Positions 27,254 to 37,371 are shown, numbered from the stretch's first letter. The stretch is 64,000 nt of DNA from an uncultured Bacteroidia bacterium (GCA_903927965.1 CAIYPA010000193.1:17594-81593); one strand, 5' to 3'. A program made the numbers and translations. Notes: generated from the sequence alone by a model not told the origin.

Positions 27254-27423
27254 TTTTGATTCCGGGATTTTTGATTTCGGATTTATAAAAAATCATTCCT
27301 GTCTTTGACAATCTCAGGCAATGAAAGTCAAAAATAGCTATTTTGATCGGTTTTCCTTTTCTGAAAAGAAAAATTAGCTGGATTTATAAAATATAGACAT
27401 TGAATATTTCAAGATTTCCTTAG

Positions 27424-27459
27424 TTTTACCTAAAATTCAAAGTACAATCATTAACTTTG
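27424..27459 (+). promoter_or_regulatory. Candidate Bacteroidota promoter upstream of the repeat/GH16-like gene
   Basis: TTAACTTTGT at 27451 holds TAACTTTG, a match to the Bacteroidota -7 box TAnnTTTG, 27 bases upstream of the ATG. The -33 element (TTTTA at 27424) is weak, so the call rests on the -7 box. Confidence 0.35.
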
Positions 27460-27485
27460 TACTCAGCTGATTTAAAACGAACAAT

Positions 27486-29279
27486 ATGTCATCATCATTT
27501 CGGTTAAGGTATTTTTTAGGATTGATTCCAAGTGCACAAAAGATTGATTCTGTGTGGACTGAACTTCAAAAATTGCGGGAAGAGTTGCTTCAGTTGGAAG
27601 CATCCAAAGAGCTGGCTCGTTTCAATGAATTGAATTCAATCGTGCAAACCACTGAATTTCATAATAAAAAACGTGAAATAGTTAACCTTGCCTACAAAGG
27701 AAGTCCCGAATATGACGTGATCACAGAATTGAAAGACCTTGAGAACTCTAAACCCATCAAAGATTATTTCAGATTTACACAATCAGCGGATTTTACCAGG
27801 TTTAACCAAATTGCCAAAAGCACCGCATTGGCAAGGTATCTTGAATTGAAGAAAACCGTAGTAGAGTCGATGGTTTTCATTCAGCGAAAAAAAGATGTGG
27901 AATCCCTTCGTTACAAAGGTTCGCCAGAATACATTAAAATTGAGGAATACAATAAGTTAAAAGGCAATCGGCAACTGAAAAGGTATTACACAACCATTGC
28001 CTCCAACGAATACAGGTCCTTCCTGGAATCGGAGCCCACACTAAAAGGAAAACCTGTTGACAAGGCATCGAAAAAGGATCCCAAGTTTAAGGCATACCTT
28101 AAGTTCCTGAATTCCAAAAGTTATAAAAATGTCAAGACGGTCGAAAGTATGGGGCTTGTTGGCAAATTGGAGCAGTTGAAACAGCAGGTTGAAGCAGCAC
28201 CTTTCATCAAACAGGTTGCTTACCTGAAAAACAAATCCAGGTATGAAACAACGCCAGACTTTGCTTTGCTTTCCGAATTTAAGAGTTTGGACAAAAATCC
28301 TGATATCCTGTTTTATCTGAAAATTCAGAAATCCTCAATCAATAAAAACCACGAAGAGGTTGAGGGATCAAAACAATTGGCCCACTTTCATGATTTAAAA
28401 ATTAAAGTTGCCGACACAACATTCAAAGAACGGGTTGCTTTCCTTCAAAACAAAAAAAGATTCGAAACTACCAATGACTATAAATTGGAAACTGAATACA
28501 ACGAATTGGATAAGAGCAATTTCATGACACATTACCGGAAGTTGAAAAAACGGCCTGAACTTTCGTTTTTTGAACAATGGGAAGTGGTCCTGGATGAAAA
28601 TTTTCATAATAGCAACCTTTCTGATTCTCTTTGGGAGCCTGAAAATTACTGGCACGCAAGCCGGGCAGGTTGCAGCTTCTCGCAGGTTGATGAAATTCAT
28701 GCCTATAACGGAATTAAAAACATTGAGATCAAAAATTCTGTTTTGTCAATTGTGACAAAAGCAGAGAAAGCCAATGGACGTGTCTGGGATCCTGCTGTGG
28801 GGGTTATCCCAAAACAGTTTGACTACAGTTCCTCGATCTTAAACACCGGCAAAGGCTTCAAAATTACTGAAGGCGTCATTGAAGCAAAAGTGAAATTCAG
28901 TGCAGTTGGTGCCATTACAAGTGCATTTTCACTGACAGGTAACCACCCTTTTCCCCAGATCGATGTTTTCAGAAGTGGCCACAACTGTGTCGGTATTGGA
29001 ATTATAGACCAACCCGATAAAAATGGCATTAAAAAATTGGTTCAGATTAAAGGTTTGAATTTCAGCCGTTTTCATGTCTTCCGACTGGAAATATTTGGAA
29101 ATGAAGTTGTTTGGAAGATCAATAACTATGAAGTTCATCGGGAGCGTCTCACAAAAAATGTGGGTGAACTTTTCCTTAATTTTGTGGGAAGCCTTCATCA
29201 CCCGGTCAACGGGGGAACATTGCCTCATTATTTTGAAATTGACTGGGTACGATGTTTAAGGAAAAAACAAGCCAAATAG
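27486..29279 (+). CDS. Helical-repeat protein with C-terminal degenerate GH16-like lectin domain
   Basis: A 597-aa protein without a signal peptide. The first ~365 residues are a charged helical region with four related units, each with a FxxxxxxxLxxKxRYxxxPEYxxxxEYxxLxxxxxxxxY pattern; YKGSPEY is exact in units 1 and 2. Residues about 375-590 look like a concanavalin-A-like GH16 sandwich (WHASRAGCSFSQVDEIHAYNG, FKITEGVIEAKVKF, GIGIIDQPD, SRFHVFRLEIFGNEVVWKI). The catalytic motif ExDxxE reads QIDVFR, so both acids are missing and glycosidase activity is unlikely. Binding of a glycan or protein is inferred. It is followed by a PAS-domain gene 10 bases away. Confidence 0.85.
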   Translation: MSSSFRLRYFLGLIPSAQKIDSVWTELQKLREELLQLEASKELARFNELNSIVQTTEFHNKKREIVNLAYKGSPEYDVITELKDLENSKPIKDYFRFTQSADFTRFNQIAKSTALARYLELKKTVVESMVFIQRKKDVESLRYKGSPEYIKIEEYNKLKGNRQLKRYYTTIASNEYRSFLESEPTLKGKPVDKASKKDPKFKAYLKFLNSKSYKNVKTVESMGLVGKLEQLKQQVEAAPFIKQVAYLKNKSRYETTPDFALLSEFKSLDKNPDILFYLKIQKSSINKNHEEVEGSKQLAHFHDLKIKVADTTFKERVAFLQNKKRFETTNDYKLETEYNELDKSNFMTHYRKLKKRPELSFFEQWEVVLDENFHNSNLSDSLWEPENYWHASRAGCSFSQVDEIHAYNGIKNIEIKNSVLSIVTKAEKANGRVWDPAVGVIPKQFDYSSSILNTGKGFKITEGVIEAKVKFSAVGAITSAFSLTGNHPFPQIDVFRSGHNCVGIGIIDQPDKNGIKKLVQIKGLNFSRFHVFRLEIFGNEVVWKINNYEVHRERLTKNVGELFLNFVGSLHHPVNGGTLPHYFEIDWVRCLRKKQAK

Positions 29280-29289
29280 GAACCATTCA

Positions 29290-29625
29290 ATGAATAACTG
29301 GTCCGATATTTTCGAAGGAGCTGTCACGATTTGTAACCCTGACGGCATCATTGTTTATATGAATGAAAAATCGCGGAAGCAATTTTCAAAATACGGAGGT
29401 GGTGATTTAATCGGGAAAAACTTGCTTGATTGTCACCCGGAACCTTCGAGGTCAAAACTTTCGGAAATGTTGCAAGTTCCTTCAACAAACACATACACAA
29501 TCGAAAAGGGAGGAACAAAAAAAATAATCCATCAATCTCCACTCTTTGAAAACGGGATTTTTAATGGTTTGGTCGAAATCTCGTTTGAATTACCGGATCC
29601 CCTACCCCATTTTATCCGCGACTAA
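29290..29625 (+). CDS. Single PAS-domain protein
   Basis: A 111-aa protein that is nearly all one PAS fold: WSDIFEGAVTICNPDGIIVYMNEKSRKQF, then GKNLLDCHPEPSRSKLSEML, which has the DCHP..S..K motif of PAS domains in Bacteroidota. It has no output domain. It starts 10 bases after the repeat/GH16-like gene and precedes a PAS histidine kinase, so it may act as a free sensor that pairs with one of the kinases. Confidence 0.8.
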   Translation: MNNWSDIFEGAVTICNPDGIIVYMNEKSRKQFSKYGGGDLIGKNLLDCHPEPSRSKLSEMLQVPSTNTYTIEKGGTKKIIHQSPLFENGIFNGLVEISFELPDPLPHFIRD

Positions 29626-29819
29626 CAAGTTTCGTTTAAGATTCTCATCCGGTGCTATGTTAAAGATCAAATTGTAAGATGAATTGCCCCAAAAGGCCGA
29701 TGCCATAAGGTAACTTGTGGTTTTGTATTTGAGAAAGTTCGTAAACAACATATTATTTTTTTAATTATATAAATATCAATATATGTTCCTGATAATTAAC
29801 CATTTTACTCCTGGAGAAT

Positions 29820-32279
29820 ATGGAACACAGTAAAAAGAAATCACCGGATGCCGATAAAATCCGGATTAAAGCTGAACAAAAGTTGAACAAAAAACTATCC
29901 CCCGAAGTGTTAAAAAATATGGAGGAAGGTCAAGGTAGTGGTGACAAAGACTTTTATGAAGCCGACATACAAAAACTCATCCATGAACTTGAGGTTCATA
30001 CGATAGAGCTTGAAATTCAGAATGAGGAACTTAAAAGGGCAGAAATAAAAGTTCAGGCTTCCGAAACCCGCTTTCGACGGCTATTTGAATCGGCAAAAGA
30101 TGGTATCCTTATCCTTGACGCAGAAAGTGGGCAAATTGTCGAAGCAAACCCTTATTTGATTGAATTGATAGGGTTCACGCGAGAAGAAATATTGGGAAAG
30201 GAGCTTTGGGAAATCGGCACTTTTAAAAATATTGCGGCCTCGAAAGAATCGTTTGCAATCTTGCAGAACAAGGAATATATCCGGTTTGAAAATATGCCTT
30301 TGGTCACCAAAAATGGTGAACCGATAGGGGTTGAATTCGTAAGCAATGTCTATCTCGTTGAAGATAAAAAAGTTATTCAATGCAATATCCGAAATATAAC
30401 TGAACGGATTCGGGCCGAAAAGGCTCTGAAAAAAGTTCAGGACCGTTTGAACAGTGTCGTAGAAGCTACAAATGTGGGTATCTGGGAATGGAATGTACAA
30501 TCTGGTGAGGTGAACATTAATGAACGATGGGCTGAAATAATTGGATACACATTGGACGAAATCTCACCGGTAACAATCAATACATGGCTCAAATTTGCCC
30601 ATCCTGAAGATTTAATTGTTTCCGAACGGCTTTTAGAACTGGTATTCAACTGCAAATCTTCATATTATGACCTTGAATGCCGGATGAAACACCACAATGG
30701 CCAATGGATTTGGATACACGACAAGGGAAAGGTGGTCGAATGGACAACCGATGGCAAACCGTTACTCATGGCAGGAACCCATTCTGACATTACAGAGCGC
30801 AAGCATACTGAACAGAAATTGATGGAGAGTGAAAAACGGGCGCAGGGATTAATCAGGGCTGTTCCGGATCTTATTTTCTCACTTGATAAAAATGGGGTAT
30901 ATCTCGATTATAAGGCAAACACCGAGGATTTGCATTATCAGAAGGATTCGATAATCGGGAAAAACAACCGTGACCTTACACCCCCAGAATTTGCAGAATT
31001 GGTCGATATAAATATGGGATTGGCCTTTAAAACAGGTGAAATGCAGGTTTTCGAATACCACTTGCCGGTTCCCGAAAAAGGCTTGCTCTCCTTCGAGGCA
31101 AGAATGATTCCAATTGGAACAGTAGAAGTTATGGTCATTGTGAGGGACATTACAGATGAAAAATTGATTGAAAGTGCATTACAGGAGAAAGCCCAATTGT
31201 ACCATGCAATGTTTGAAAAGAATCAGGCAGTTAAGTTGCTAATTGATCCGAAAGACGGTGCCATTGTTGACGCCAATTCAGCGGCCTCGAATTACTACGG
31301 ATATTCTCAGTTAGAATTGAAATCAATGAATATATGCAACCTCAATATTTTACCTGCTGAAGAAATAATCAAAGAGATGCAAGTCGCAATAAACGGGCTA
31401 AAATCATTTCACAAGTTTAGGCATAGGTTATCGACTAAAGAAATCCGCGATGTGGAAGTCTATTCCAGCCCAATATCTATCTCTGGCCGTGAACTGTTAC
31501 ATTCAATCATCCATGATGTTACAGATCGGAAAAACATGGAGGATCAATTAAAGGAGAACGAAACAAGGCTACGTGAACTGAATGCAACAAAAGACAAATT
31601 TTTCTCGATTATTGGCCACGACTTAAAAAACCCCTTTAATGCAATCATCGGGTTTAGCAACATTTTGTCGGACCAGATAAAGGAAAAAGACTATGTTGGA
31701 ATTGGGGAATACGCTGATATCATCCATAAATCTTCTTTACGGGCTATGTTGTTGCTTTCGGACTTGTTGGAGTGGTCGCAGCTGCAAACCGGTAGAATGG
31801 TTTTCACACCCACAACATTCGATCTGGTAAAACTGATCCATAAAGTTACTGAACTTGCCAATGACGCCGCAATGCATAAAAACATCTCAATATCAACTGA
31901 TTTGCCTGAACAGGTTAATCTTTTTGCCGATAAATCGATGATTGGCAGTATTTTGAGAAATCTGATTTCCAATGCAGTCAAATTTTCGAATGAGAATGGA
32001 CAGATCAATATCTCAGTAACCAAAAGGCCAATAGAATTCATCATTGCAGTTCAGGACAAGGGTGTTGGCATAAAGGAAGAAGCCATTGGGAAACTTTTCA
32101 GGATCGAAGAAACCTATTCAACACGTGGAACCCATCAAGAGACCGGAACCGGTCTTGGATTGTTGCTTTGTAGGGAATTGGCACTAAAACATTCGGGTAA
32201 AATTTGGGTTGAGAGTACATTTGGAACTGGCAGTACATTCTTTTTTACGATTCCCAAATTTATAGTTACCGAAACATAG
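29820..32279 (+). CDS. Multi-PAS sensor histidine kinase (819 aa)
   Basis: An N-terminal charged helix and coiled coil (LIHELEVHTIELEIQNEELKRAE) leads into four PAS/PAC domains in series, each ending in a D-I-T-E/D-R-K junction (NITERIRAEKAL, DITERKHTEQKL, DITDEKLIESAL, DVTDRKNMEDQL). The kinase core follows: H-box DKFFSIIGHDLKNPFNAII with His about residue 600, N-box ILRNLISNAVKFS, G1 DKGVGIKEE and G2 TGTGLGLLLC. There is no transmembrane segment and no receiver domain, so it senses a cytosolic signal and must phosphorylate a regulator elsewhere. A ggaga sequence precedes the ATG. Confidence 0.94.
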   Translation: MEHSKKKSPDADKIRIKAEQKLNKKLSPEVLKNMEEGQGSGDKDFYEADIQKLIHELEVHTIELEIQNEELKRAEIKVQASETRFRRLFESAKDGILILDAESGQIVEANPYLIELIGFTREEILGKELWEIGTFKNIAASKESFAILQNKEYIRFENMPLVTKNGEPIGVEFVSNVYLVEDKKVIQCNIRNITERIRAEKALKKVQDRLNSVVEATNVGIWEWNVQSGEVNINERWAEIIGYTLDEISPVTINTWLKFAHPEDLIVSERLLELVFNCKSSYYDLECRMKHHNGQWIWIHDKGKVVEWTTDGKPLLMAGTHSDITERKHTEQKLMESEKRAQGLIRAVPDLIFSLDKNGVYLDYKANTEDLHYQKDSIIGKNNRDLTPPEFAELVDINMGLAFKTGEMQVFEYHLPVPEKGLLSFEARMIPIGTVEVMVIVRDITDEKLIESALQEKAQLYHAMFEKNQAVKLLIDPKDGAIVDANSAASNYYGYSQLELKSMNICNLNILPAEEIIKEMQVAINGLKSFHKFRHRLSTKEIRDVEVYSSPISISGRELLHSIIHDVTDRKNMEDQLKENETRLRELNATKDKFFSIIGHDLKNPFNAIIGFSNILSDQIKEKDYVGIGEYADIIHKSSLRAMLLLSDLLEWSQLQTGRMVFTPTTFDLVKLIHKVTELANDAAMHKNISISTDLPEQVNLFADKSMIGSILRNLISNAVKFSNENGQINISVTKRPIEFIIAVQDKGVGIKEEAIGKLFRIEETYSTRGTHQETGTGLGLLLCRELALKHSGKIWVESTFGTGSTFFFTIPKFIVTET

Positions 32280-32355
32280 AGATTTCAGAATTTATAACTT
32301 AATTCGTGGGATTTTAGCTATTTTTAAATTTGATCTAAATTGAAATCCTAATAAT

Positions 32356-33885
32356 ATGCTTGCACGAAAGAAAAAGACTTCAGAGGTAGAAACGTTAAAA
32401 CTGCTTCAAGAACTGGAATTGTTTCAAACTGAATTGAAGGCTCAAAATGAGGAGTTATTGATGGCAGTTGCGAAAGCAGAAACAGCAACGGCCCTGTACA
32501 ACCTGGCCCCTTCTGGTTATTTTACCCTTGCAATCGATGGTACGATCCTGCAAATCAATCAATCCGGTTCAGAAATGCTTCAGACGGAACGTTCCAGGTT
32601 GATCAATAGCCAAATCAAATTATTTATCTCCTCCAGTACCCTCCCCATCTTTAATAATTTCCTTGAGGACACTTTTAAATTAAAAAGTAAGCAGCATTGT
32701 GAAATTCAATTGATCATTCACGACACCCCATCCATTTTTCTACATTTAGATGGCAATGTTTTTCAAAATCACACTTGCTTGATTACAGCGGTCGATATCA
32801 CAAACCGGAAAAAAGAAGAAGAAAAGTTGAAGAGGAGCGAAAATCAGTTCCGGAATATATTTGAAAATGCGACAATTGGTATTTATCACTCCACACCGGA
32901 AGGAAGGTTCCTTAAAGTGAATTTGAAACTTGTAAATATGCTCGGGTATACATCGACAGACGAATTGATCAATGGAACGACCAATATAAATACCCAAATC
33001 TATGCCGAACCTGAAACAAGGCCTATAATATTGGGGGCAATGATGAGCAAGGACGGATGGGTACATTTTGATAAAGTACTTTGGAGGGGAAAAGATGGCA
33101 ATACCGTTATTTTGGATATGAGTTCCAGAAAAGTCCTCAATCCCGATGGATCGATTGCCTACCTTGAGGGTATTGTAGCCGACATCACCGCTAAAACAAA
33201 CTCGCAGGAATTGATCAATCAGATCCGACAGAATTATGAAACGTTCTTCAATACGATCGATGATTTCCTTTTCGTTTTGGATGAGCAAGGGAACATCACG
33301 CACACAAACACGACTGTCATTGACCGACTTGGATATTCTTCAGAAGAGTTGGCAGGGCAATCGGTCCTGATGGTCCACCCGGAGGAACGTAGGGCGGAGG
33401 CTGGACGGATAGTCGGTGAAATGTTGGCCGGAAAATCAGTGTTTTGTCCTGTTCCGTTAATCACTAAAGCAGGTAATGCCATCCCTGTTGAAACGAAGGT
33501 AAAGGCTGGTATCTGGAATGGCAAACCAGCAATTTTCGGAGTAACCAAAGACATTTCCCAAACCAAATTGTCGGAGGAGAAATTCTCCAAAGTTTTTTAT
33601 CTTAACCCATCTGCCTGTGGATTAAGTGATTTGCAGACTGGTGAATACATTGAAGTCAATGATGCTTTCTATTCGTTGTTTGGTTTTACCAAAGAAGAGG
33701 TGATCGGCAAAACAGCTATTGAGTTGGGAATTTTGACCAGTGAAACAAAAAAAATGATTTTGGAAACTGCTGACAAAAGCGGTATCTATTCAAATATTGA
33801 AGCCGATTTAAAAGCAAAGAATGGCGACATCAAACATGTTTTACTTTCAACTGAAAACATCTTTGTTCAACATGTAAAGTTATGA
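32356..33885 (+). CDS. PAS sensor kinase, N-terminal part (split by in-frame TGA)
   Basis: The ORF has 509 codons: an N-terminal coiled coil (LLQELELFQTELKAQNEELL), a PAS domain like that of the 34928 kinase (ETATALYNLAPSGYFTL), and three more PAS units. It stops at TGA in NIFVQHVKL-stop. The next codons continue in the same frame with YTVVYDITLRKQAE, the usual end of a PAC motif, so the stop interrupts what should be a 766-residue kinase. A C-to-T change of CGA (Arg) to TGA would give exactly this. The truncated product would be a sensor without kinase activity. Confidence 0.85.
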   Translation: MLARKKKTSEVETLKLLQELELFQTELKAQNEELLMAVAKAETATALYNLAPSGYFTLAIDGTILQINQSGSEMLQTERSRLINSQIKLFISSSTLPIFNNFLEDTFKLKSKQHCEIQLIIHDTPSIFLHLDGNVFQNHTCLITAVDITNRKKEEEKLKRSENQFRNIFENATIGIYHSTPEGRFLKVNLKLVNMLGYTSTDELINGTTNINTQIYAEPETRPIILGAMMSKDGWVHFDKVLWRGKDGNTVILDMSSRKVLNPDGSIAYLEGIVADITAKTNSQELINQIRQNYETFFNTIDDFLFVLDEQGNITHTNTTVIDRLGYSSEELAGQSVLMVHPEERRAEAGRIVGEMLAGKSVFCPVPLITKAGNAIPVETKVKAGIWNGKPAIFGVTKDISQTKLSEEKFSKVFYLNPSACGLSDLQTGEYIEVNDAFYSLFGFTKEEVIGKTAIELGILTSETKKMILETADKSGIYSNIEADLKAKNGDIKHVLLSTENIFVQHVKL

Positions 33886-33909
33886 TATACAGTTGTTTAT
33901 GATATTACT

Positions 33910-34656
33910 TTGCGCAAACAAGCGGAGATTGCATTGAAAGACAACGAAGTTCGTTTAAAGGAATTGAATGCCACCAAGGATAAATTTTTCTCAATTATCG
34001 GTCACGACCTCAGAAATCCCTTTAACGCAATTATCGGTTTCAGCAACCTATTGACCGACCAAATCAAGGAAAAAGATTATGAAGGGATAGAAGAATATGC
34101 AAATATCATCCAGACTTCTTCTGTCAGGGCGATGTCATTGCTATCCGACTTGCTCGAATGGTCACAAATACAAACCGGTAAAATGACATTTTCTCCAATC
34201 ACCTTCGATTTAGCAAAGCTGGTCAATGAAGTTTTGGAACTTGCCAATTACAATGCCCACCAAAAAAAGATCACATTTATTAATGAATTACCCCATACAG
34301 TTATTGTTTTTGCTGACATTTCTATGATTGGTACAATCCTTAGAAACCTGATTTCTAACGCAATCAAATTCTCCAATTTGAACGGACAGGTAGTGATCTC
34401 AGTCAACCAAAGACCGACAGAATTGATTGTAAAAATTCTTGATAATGGAATAGGTATAAAGGAAGAAACCATTGGGAAACTTTTCCGGATCGACGAGGCA
34501 TATTCCACTCCTGGAACCCTGAAGGAGACAGGAACGGGACTTGGGCTATTGTTGTGCAAAGAACTGGTCCAGAAACACGGGGGCGAAATATGGGTTGAAA
34601 GCAAGTTTGGATCGGGCAGTACTTTCTTTTTTACGATTCCACAATTGCTAAATTGA
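33910..34656 (+). CDS. PAS sensor kinase, C-terminal HisKA-HATPase part (downstream of the TGA)
   Basis: This is the same reading frame as the preceding ORF (offset 518 codons) and carries the kinase core: DKFFSIIGHDLRNPFNAIIGFS (H-box), ILRNLISNAIKFS (N-box), DNGIGIKEE and TGTGLGLLLC. The only start is a TTG inside the PAC junction, with no ribosome-binding site, so it is best seen as the 3' half of a disrupted gene. Expression would need readthrough, reinitiation or a base-call error upstream. Confidence 0.75.
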   Translation: MRKQAEIALKDNEVRLKELNATKDKFFSIIGHDLRNPFNAIIGFSNLLTDQIKEKDYEGIEEYANIIQTSSVRAMSLLSDLLEWSQIQTGKMTFSPITFDLAKLVNEVLELANYNAHQKKITFINELPHTVIVFADISMIGTILRNLISNAIKFSNLNGQVVISVNQRPTELIVKILDNGIGIKEETIGKLFRIDEAYSTPGTLKETGTGLGLLLCKELVQKHGGEIWVESKFGSGSTFFFTIPQLLN

Positions 34657-34718
34657 TATACATCTGTGGATGAAATTTTTATACATTATTTGCGAAATAA
34701 CTTTGTGCAATGCCTTAA

Positions 34719-34792
34719 AATAAGGGAATAAGGTTGCATTTCAGTTCATTTGCCCTGATTACTAAGGTCTAATAGGAAAAGATAAGGTTTTG
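34719..34792 (+). repeat. Partial MITE-like element (left half), family C
   Basis: AATAAGGGAATAAGGTT followed by a spacer, GATTACTAAGGT and AAAAGATAAGGTTTT matches the left half of the element at 42483-42652. The right half and its inverted terminus are absent. The rest of the 270-base gap shows no gene. Confidence 0.7.
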
Positions 34793-34927
34793 GAGAATAT
34801 GCTCTGTTGTCGTGTTTTCCATTTGGAGAGATACTATTTTTGATAAAGTACTTATAATTAGATAATTGCATCGAAATCCCTATGCTACCTTTAACTAAAG
34901 GGGGAGTCGTTCAAATATATTTTATCT

Positions 34928-37312
34928 CTATTTGGGGATCAAAAAACTAAATTTACTTCCTTTACCATATTCGCTTTCGGCCCATATTTTACCGCCATTT
35001 TTTTCGATAAACTCTTTACAAAGCAACAATCCCAAACCAGTACCCGATTCATTTTGGGTCCCTTTGGTTGAGTAGGACTCATCTATCTTAAAAAGTTTAT
35101 GAATATTCTCCTTTTTAATCCCCATTCCGTTATCGGAAACCTGGATTAGAGATCCTTCTACCTGTAGATGTACAGAAATGGTGATCATGCCGCCAGAATG
35201 GGTAAACTTCACAGCGTTGGAAATAAGATTTCTTAATATTGTGCCTATCATCTCTTTATCAGCAAAAACCACTACATCGTAAGGCAATTGCAATAAAATT
35301 TCAATCTTTTTTTGCTTCGCAGAGTCGTTTAAAAGTTCTATAACCTCACCGATGAGTTTTACCAATTCAAAATTTTCAGGATTGAATTCCATTTTCCCCG
35401 TTTGTGATCTAGCCCAAATTAAAAGATTGTTTAACAATGACATAGCCCTTAAAGATGAATCCTTGATAATGGTAGCGTACTCATCAATACCATTATAATC
35501 GTTCTCCTTGACCTGATCGATCAGAAGATTGCTAAATCCGATAACGGCGTTAAACGGGTTTTTCAGGTCGTGCGCAATGATTGAGAAAAATTTGTCCTTG
35601 GTCGCATTGAGATCGTGAAGCCGGGTTTCGTTTGCCTTAAGTGTTTCCTCAAACCGCTTGCGGTCTGTGATATCGGTAACAAATACAGTCAAACCGACAA
35701 TGGAATGTTTGTCATCATAAATAGGCGAATACCTGGTTTCCCACAATATCCAACGGAAGTCTTCATCACCAAATTCTTCAGCCTCAATAAAGTGTTCACC
35801 CTGTAAAACCCTGTTATAATAGGTCAAAGTCCTTCGCTTGTCCTCCTCCTCTACAATAAGGTCGGGCATGTACATTCCAACTTCAATATCCACACCATAA
35901 ATGGCTTTCATCGTTTCGCGATGTGAAAATGTAAAGGCAGTGTATCTTAATTCAAGGTTAAGTGCGAAGATAATCAACCCGTGAGAGCTTTCAAAAATGG
36001 AACGGAGCAAATCATTGTTCTTTCTCGCATTTTCTTCACTTTGTTTCAAAGCAAGTTCAGCTTGTTTCTGTTTGGTAATGTCGCGGCTAACGCCTTGAAT
36101 TTCAACTTTGCCCGTATTTTTATTGACATAATAATTATTTACCACTTCGGTAACTATAATGGTTCCATCTTTTCGTAAATGAACCACCTCATTCTGGTAA
36201 CCAGTGCCAGGTATTGGATTGCACGAATACTCTACCACCCGGTCTCTTGTTCTCTGAATGAAAAACTCCCTGATCTCAGGAATAAGGGTCATTTCAAAAG
36301 GAGTATTCAGTAGTTCTAAAGGTGCATAACCAAGAAGCTGCTCGCAGGATGGACTGACATATAAAAGGGACATTGTTTCAGGATCCAATACCCAGATCAC
36401 ATCCTTTGTATTTTCAGCCAAAAGTTTATACCGTTTCTCACTTTGAATCAATACCGCTTCAATCTCATGACGTTCTGTAATGTCCTGAATCGTACCGATC
36501 AACGATAAGGCGTTTCCACTATCATCAAAAGTAACCTCCCCTAAACCATGCAACCATCTTATCTCCCCATCAGACTTACGGACGATCCTGTATTCCTTGT
36601 TAAATGGGTTCCTGTATTTAATAACATGGATCTGTAAATGGTTGTTCATCATCTCCTTATCATCAGGGTGGACCAGATCGAGCCAACCTTGAACACTCCG
36701 GATGTAGCTTTTATCGATCCCGAAAATCTGGTCCATCACTTCCGACGATTCCCAGTAACCAGAAATAAAATCTGTTTTGTAAGAACCGATAAAGGCTGCT
36801 TTTTGCGATTCCCTGAAAAAATAGACACTCTCTCGTAAATCTTCCTCCGACTGCTTAAGTTTGGTAATATCAACAGCTGTAATCAGGCACTTTCTCATGT
36901 CCTGAAATATAATGATCCCTTCTACTTGCAGGAAAATTGAAGCTTTATCTCCAATGGATAATTGAATTTCGCAGGTTTGTTTAATTTTTGAATTGAAGAT
37001 CTTCTTCAAAAAGTCGTTAAAAGCAAGCAGGGTATTATTTGAAATAAAAAACTTAAAATTGGCGTTGAATAATTGTGAGCGTTGCTTGCCCAACATTAAA
37101 GCTCCAGAAAGGTTCAACTCACTGATATTGCCTTCACTGTCCAATGTAAAGTAGCCAGATGGTGCAAAATCATAAAGTGCAGTGGCCGTTTCGGCATTCG
37201 CCAAAGCCATTTTCAATTCTTCGTTTTGCCTGAATAGTTCATCCTTGACAACTTCAAGTTCCTGGATAAGTTTTAATGCATCGGCTTCTGCCTGGTTATT
37301 AGTTGGTTGCAT
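34928..37312 (-). CDS. Multi-PAS sensor histidine kinase (794 aa)
   Basis: The N-terminus (LKLIQELEVVKDELFRQNEELKMALANAETATALYDFAPSGYFTL) is a close paralogue of the split kinase. Four PAS/PAC units follow, including one with EYRIVRKSDGEIRWLHGLGEV, a PAS_3 fold. The kinase core is FFSIIAHDLKNPFNAVIGFSN, ILRNLISNAVKFTHSGG, DNGMGIKKENI and SGTGLGLLLC. It has no transmembrane helix or receiver. Facing the other two kinases from the opposite strand, it probably arose by local duplication. No response regulator is adjacent. Confidence 0.93.
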   Translation of the reverse strand: MQPTNNQAEADALKLIQELEVVKDELFRQNEELKMALANAETATALYDFAPSGYFTLDSEGNISELNLSGALMLGKQRSQLFNANFKFFISNNTLLAFNDFLKKIFNSKIKQTCEIQLSIGDKASIFLQVEGIIIFQDMRKCLITAVDITKLKQSEEDLRESVYFFRESQKAAFIGSYKTDFISGYWESSEVMDQIFGIDKSYIRSVQGWLDLVHPDDKEMMNNHLQIHVIKYRNPFNKEYRIVRKSDGEIRWLHGLGEVTFDDSGNALSLIGTIQDITERHEIEAVLIQSEKRYKLLAENTKDVIWVLDPETMSLLYVSPSCEQLLGYAPLELLNTPFEMTLIPEIREFFIQRTRDRVVEYSCNPIPGTGYQNEVVHLRKDGTIIVTEVVNNYYVNKNTGKVEIQGVSRDITKQKQAELALKQSEENARKNNDLLRSIFESSHGLIIFALNLELRYTAFTFSHRETMKAIYGVDIEVGMYMPDLIVEEEDKRRTLTYYNRVLQGEHFIEAEEFGDEDFRWILWETRYSPIYDDKHSIVGLTVFVTDITDRKRFEETLKANETRLHDLNATKDKFFSIIAHDLKNPFNAVIGFSNLLIDQVKENDYNGIDEYATIIKDSSLRAMSLLNNLLIWARSQTGKMEFNPENFELVKLIGEVIELLNDSAKQKKIEILLQLPYDVVVFADKEMIGTILRNLISNAVKFTHSGGMITISVHLQVEGSLIQVSDNGMGIKKENIHKLFKIDESYSTKGTQNESGTGLGLLLCKEFIEKNGGKIWAESEYGKGSKFSFLIPK

Positions 37313-37371
37313 TGTAACGATTATGAAAATTCATAATAGATTATAATTCAATTATTTAATGCATTTGTTAA

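Noticed and set aside
33883-33885. Selenocysteine codon
   Set aside because: TGA lies in a PAC junction where Arg is expected; no SECIS-like hairpin or selenoprotein family.
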